Below are positions 22,358 to 24,595 of a DNA stretch of 24,595 nucleotides, piece after piece (the stretch's first letter is position 1; every line of letters begins with the position of its first letter). The notes below the pieces were generated by a model, which was given only the letters and a program-made list of their open reading frames with translations, was not told the DNA's origin and did not search any database. The DNA lies in NCBI GenBank assembly GCA_003563255.1, contig PWSL01000450.1, forward strand, positions 1 to 24,595, read 5' to 3'. The position numbers were made by a program, and so were the translations under genes. This stretch comes from Desulfonatronospira sp. (GTDB lineage: Bacteria > Desulfobacterota > Desulfovibrionia > Desulfovibrionales > Desulfonatronovibrionaceae).

Positions 22358-23560
22358 CTACAGGCCTGTTCTGGCTTTGATGGCGGAAGCCAGGGAACGT
22401 CCCAGTTCCTTGCACTGGGCCAGTTGTTCGTGGGCTGGAACAAACTTGGTCCGAAGAGGTTTTTCTGGCAGTTCAAAACCTGCATCTTCCAGGACTCTGG
22501 CCATGGCAGCGGGGGCCTCGCCGCTCCATCCGTAAGAGCCCAGGGTAGCTCCCAGCCTGTTTTTGGGTTTCAATCCCTTCATATAAGTCAAAAAGTCAGC
22601 CATCAGCGGGAGCATGCCGTTATTATGTGTGGGCGAGGCGCAGATCAGGGCAGCTGCATCGGAAAATTCTCCCATGATGTCACTGTGGTGAAAGGACTTA
22701 AGAGACATGATCCGGATATCTATGCCTTCTTCTGCCAGGGCGTCAGACACGGCCTTGACCATCTTTTCGGTGCTGCCCCACATGGTATCATACACAAGCA
22801 CAGCTTTGGGCTGCAATGTCTGACTGGCAAATTCCCGGTAGGACTGCAGAATTTTCCCGGGGTGGGAGCGCCAGATGATGCCGTGGTCCGGTGCGATCAT
22901 GTCTATTTCCAGCCCGGCTTCCTGGACTTTGTCCAGAAGTTTTAACACAAGGGGTGAAAAAGGCAGAATGATATTGGTATAGTAGTGCCTGGCCTCGGAA
23001 AGCAGCAGGTTTAAATCGTGCTGGTCGTCGAATAATTTCTGGCTGGCAATGTTCTGGCCAAAAGCATCGCTGGAAATAAGCAGCTTGTCCTGAGGTATGT
23101 AGGAAAACATGCTGTCCGGCCAGTGCAGCATTCTGGTTTCCAGGAAATGCACATTTCTACTCCCCAGAGAGATGCTTTCGCCGTCCTTGACCACCTGCAG
23201 CGGCCAGTCATTCTTATGGAAGTGACCGTGAATCGCTTTTTCGCCCATGCTGGAGCAGAAAATCTTTTCCGGCTGAATCTTGTCCACCATAAAGGGCAGG
23301 GCTCCGGAATGATCCATCTCCACATGATTTACTACGATATAGTCAATTTCCTCCAGCTTTACCAGGCTTCGCACCTGGTGATACAAGTCCCATTTAAACT
23401 TTTCACTTACCGTATCGAAAAGGGTGATCTTGTCGTCCAGTACCAGGTAGGCGTTGTAGCTGGTGCCCCGGCGTGCCATGGCGTAACCGTGGAAATTCTT
23501 GAGATTCCAGTCCACAGCACCGACCCAGTAAATATTATTTTTGATCTCAATTGCAGGCAT
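22358..23560 (-). CDS. roo: Rubredoxin:oxygen oxidoreductase (A-type flavodiiron protein)
   Basis: 400 residues. The N-terminal beta-lactamase-like diiron domain has the full ligand set: His79, Glu81, Asp83 (NHVEMDH), His146 (MLHWPD), Asp165 (SSDAFG) and His226 (PDHGIIW), the same numbers as D. gigas Roo. The flavodoxin domain starts near 253 (VLVYDTMWGSTEKMV, FMN phosphate loop). The enzyme reduces oxygen to water, and in some relatives nitric oxide to nitrous oxide, with electrons from rubredoxin in the cytoplasm. A GGAGG site precedes the ATG by five bases. Rubredoxin genes lie upstream on the same strand after a 347-base gap with a stem-loop and an inverted repeat, so roo may have both its own promoter and readthrough. 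Confidence 0.95.
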   Translation of the reverse strand: MPAIEIKNNIYWVGAVDWNLKNFHGYAMARRGTSYNAYLVLDDKITLFDTVSEKFKWDLYHQVRSLVKLEEIDYIVVNHVEMDHSGALPFMVDKIQPEKIFCSSMGEKAIHGHFHKNDWPLQVVKDGESISLGSRNVHFLETRMLHWPDSMFSYIPQDKLLISSDAFGQNIASQKLFDDQHDLNLLLSEARHYYTNIILPFSPLVLKLLDKVQEAGLEIDMIAPDHGIIWRSHPGKILQSYREFASQTLQPKAVLVYDTMWGSTEKMVKAVSDALAEEGIDIRIMSLKSFHHSDIMGEFSDAAALICASPTHNNGMLPLMADFLTYMKGLKPKNRLGATLGSYGWSGEAPAAMARVLEDAGFELPEKPLRTKFVPAHEQLAQCKELGRSLASAIKARTGL

Positions 23561-23647
23561 TGGTCCTCCAGAAACAACTAAAAATTAAAATTACTTGAGA
23601 GAAGTTTCAGTTAATAGTTAATTGTTAACGGTTGAAGAAAAAAAGTT

Positions 23648-23699
23648 GTAACTATTCACCAGGCGCTTTATCCAGCTGAAGCAGATGGTGAATAATTAC
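23648..23699. repeat. Inverted repeat in the roo upstream region
   Basis: GTAACTATTCACC (23648-23660) and GGTGAATAATTAC (23687-23699) are complementary at 12 of 13 positions, around a 26-base spacer. It may be a small mobile-repeat relic or part of roo control. Nearby, CATTCAGGGGG (23751-23761), GGGGACAGTCCC and AAGCGCTGAAC (near 23780-23803) are pieces of the mosaic repeats found elsewhere. The 23561-23907 gap holds no gene that I can see. Confidence 0.45.
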
Positions 23700-23868
23700 A
23701 AAAAATTTATGATTTCAGTATGTTATATCATAAACACATCAGCGAATAAGCATTCAGGGGGTCCCGGAGCCGGCCCGGGGACAGTCCCACTGCCAAGCGC
23801 TGAACCCCCGCCATGGCTCGGATTTTTCTTTTATTTTAATGACCGGGTTTCAGGAATAAGTCGCTAAT

Positions 23869-23893
23869 GTCCCGCCCGATAAGCAGGCGGGAC
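23869..23893 (-). terminator. Stem-loop after rubredoxin gene (weak or partial terminator)
   Basis: GTCCCGCC (23869-23876) and GGCGGGAC (23886-23893) form a perfect 8-bp GC-rich stem, starting 14 bases beyond the rubredoxin stop in the direction of transcription. There is no U-run after it, so it may only attenuate readthrough into roo or protect the upstream message. Confidence 0.45.
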
Positions 23894-23907
23894 CGATGAA
23901 TCTGTAC

Positions 23908-24069
23908 TTATCCTTCTGGAGCAAAGTCGTCTTTGCTTGCTCCACATACTGGACAGACCCAGCTGTCCGGCACATCTTCAAACTTTGTCCCGGCTGCCAC
24001 GCCGTTGTCGGGATCACCAGCAGCGGGATCATAAACGTAACCACATATTGTGCATACCCATTTTTTCAT
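23908..24069 (-). CDS. rub: Rubredoxin
   Basis: 53 residues from the ATG at 24069 (GGAGG seven bases upstream; the frame continues to 24099 but without need). CTICG at 6-10 and CPVCG at 39-43 give the four iron-binding cysteines. [21 protein letters not shown] between them is the standard rubredoxin core, and length and sequence are very close to Desulfovibrio rubredoxins. It carries electrons in the cytoplasm and is the expected donor to Roo encoded next. Confidence 0.95.
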   Translation of the reverse strand: MKKWVCTICGYVYDPAAGDPDNGVAAGTKFEDVPDSWVCPVCGASKDDFAPEG

Positions 24070-24135
24070 GATTCTATCCTCCGGTAATATAAACCGCAAA
24101 TCTGAAAGAGAGTTAAAGGGATGGACTGCTGAAGG

Positions 24136-24339
24136 TCAGGCTTCACTAGTTGAGCCGGGGCCGGCCAGAGGGCGGAAATGTTTGGCGCCGGCTCCGCATA
24201 CGGGACATTTCCAGTCCTCAGGGAGGTCTTGAAAAGCCGTACCCTTGGGGGTCTTGCTTTTACGGTCTCCCTTGTCCGGATCATAAATACATCCGCAATT
24301 GGTCATCTGACATTGCCACATGTCTTCTGGTTGTGCCAT
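24136..24339 (-). CDS. Rubredoxin-like protein, Rd2 type (CX4C)
   Basis: 67 residues with AGGAG before the ATG. The C-terminal iron half is normal (CPVCG at about 45-49), but the first pair is spaced C-QMTN-C, Cys10 and Cys15, four residues between instead of two. This is the feature of rubredoxin-2 of Desulfovibrio desulfuricans. An extra Cys17 follows. The core DPDKGDRKSKTPKGTAFQDLP is intact. The tail is longer than in standard rubredoxins and rich in Gly, Pro and Ser. Likely a redox partner in the rubrerythrin/Roo system with altered potential or partner choice (inference). Confidence 0.87.
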   Translation of the reverse strand: MAQPEDMWQCQMTNCGCIYDPDKGDRKSKTPKGTAFQDLPEDWKCPVCGAGAKHFRPLAGPGSTSEA

Positions 24340-24437
24340 GCTATACTCCTTAAGCGGTCAAGGCCCGCCATCTGGTTTTTTCAGCTGGGGCTGCAGGCTT
24401 GAATATGTTCTGGATCAGCAGCCCTGAAATTAAAATA

Positions 24438-24595
24438 TCAACAGTGTTCACAAAGAACTTCAAAATGGGCCTGCGGATGTGCACATGAAGGGCATTCCCC
24501 GGGGGCCTCGGCACTTTTATGCGTATAACCGCAATTCTGACATTTCCATGTGACTTCCTGGTTTTTTTTGAAGACCTTGCCCTGCTCTATATTGG
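24438..24595 (-). CDS. rbr: Rubrerythrin, C-terminal part (runs off the window)
   Basis: The last 52 codons of a minus-strand gene whose start lies beyond base 24595. They encode NIEQGKVFKKNQEVTWKCQN-CGYTHKS..., with CQNCG and CPSCA as the rubredoxin-like iron site and the HPQAHFEVL ending characteristic of rubrerythrin. Rubrerythrins reduce hydrogen peroxide with a diiron centre and receive electrons from rubredoxin. The stop is 98 bases before the Rd2-type gene, so these probably belong to one operon. The diiron domain itself is not visible here. Confidence 0.9.
   Translation of the reverse strand, partial: NIEQGKVFKKNQEVTWKCQNCGYTHKSAEAPGECPSCAHPQAHFEVLCEHC

Noticed and set aside
24340..24437. 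GGGCTGC/GCAGCCC pair between rbr and the Rd2 gene as a terminator
   Set aside because: Loop of over 20 bases and no U-run; the spacing is consistent with one operon.

Overview
The window looks like chromosome from an anaerobic, sulfate-reducer-type deltaproteobacterium, probably Desulfovibrionales. The main reasons are a rubrerythrin / two rubredoxin / rubredoxin:oxygen oxidoreductase (Roo) cluster of Desulfovibrio type, whose Roo ligands fall at the same residue numbers as in D. gigas; a DVU0298-like gene; and multiheme c-type cytochromes. Species cannot be fixed from the sequence alone. No rRNA, tRNA, CRISPR array or transposase gene was seen.

Layout. (1) 1-309: an FmdE-like gene start that breaks off into repeated DNA. 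(2) 310-5006, minus strand: a PilZ-domain protein, translationally coupled to an exported M16 zinc protease, then an EHD/dynamin-like membrane GTPase. (3) 5697-9470, plus strand: two genes for a cytochrome bd-superfamily complex. Both subunits look like CydA paralogs, and the larger is fused to a periplasmic octaheme cytochrome c. It fits a cytochrome-c-linked (OR-C-like) oxidase better than a quinol oxidase. (4) 9917-12971, plus strand: a two-component pair, a sensor kinase whose frame holds an in-frame TAA after its first membrane helix, and an NtrC-type sigma-54 response regulator. (5) 12986-16617, minus strand: a GAF-GGDEF-EAL protein and an HDOD protein. (6) 16661-21614, minus strand: UbiA-type prenyltransferase, GtrA, DprE1-like oxidase, DprE2-like reductase and a GT-C glycosyltransferase. 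This is the mycobacterial-type route to polyprenyl-phospho-arabinofuranose with a likely user enzyme. (7) 22353-24595, minus strand: the oxygen/peroxide defence operon rbr (partial) - Rd2-type rubredoxin - rubredoxin - roo - DVU0298-like.

Two themes stand out. One is oxygen handling in an anaerobe: the soluble Roo/rubredoxin/rubrerythrin operon plus a membrane bd-type complex wired to hemes c. The other is envelope and surface biology: the lipid-linked arabinose module, the exported protease and the c-di-GMP proteins.

The large gene-free gaps (1669-1993, 5007-5696, 9471-9916, 14900-15369, 23561-23907) are filled by a mosaic of short inverted repeats. These include MITE-like units with CACTACAGCGA(A/C)AC ends whose two arms co-vary, REP-like GGGGACTGGCTCTTTTGCC hairpins, and a 27-bp motif present in perfect copies about 10 kb apart.
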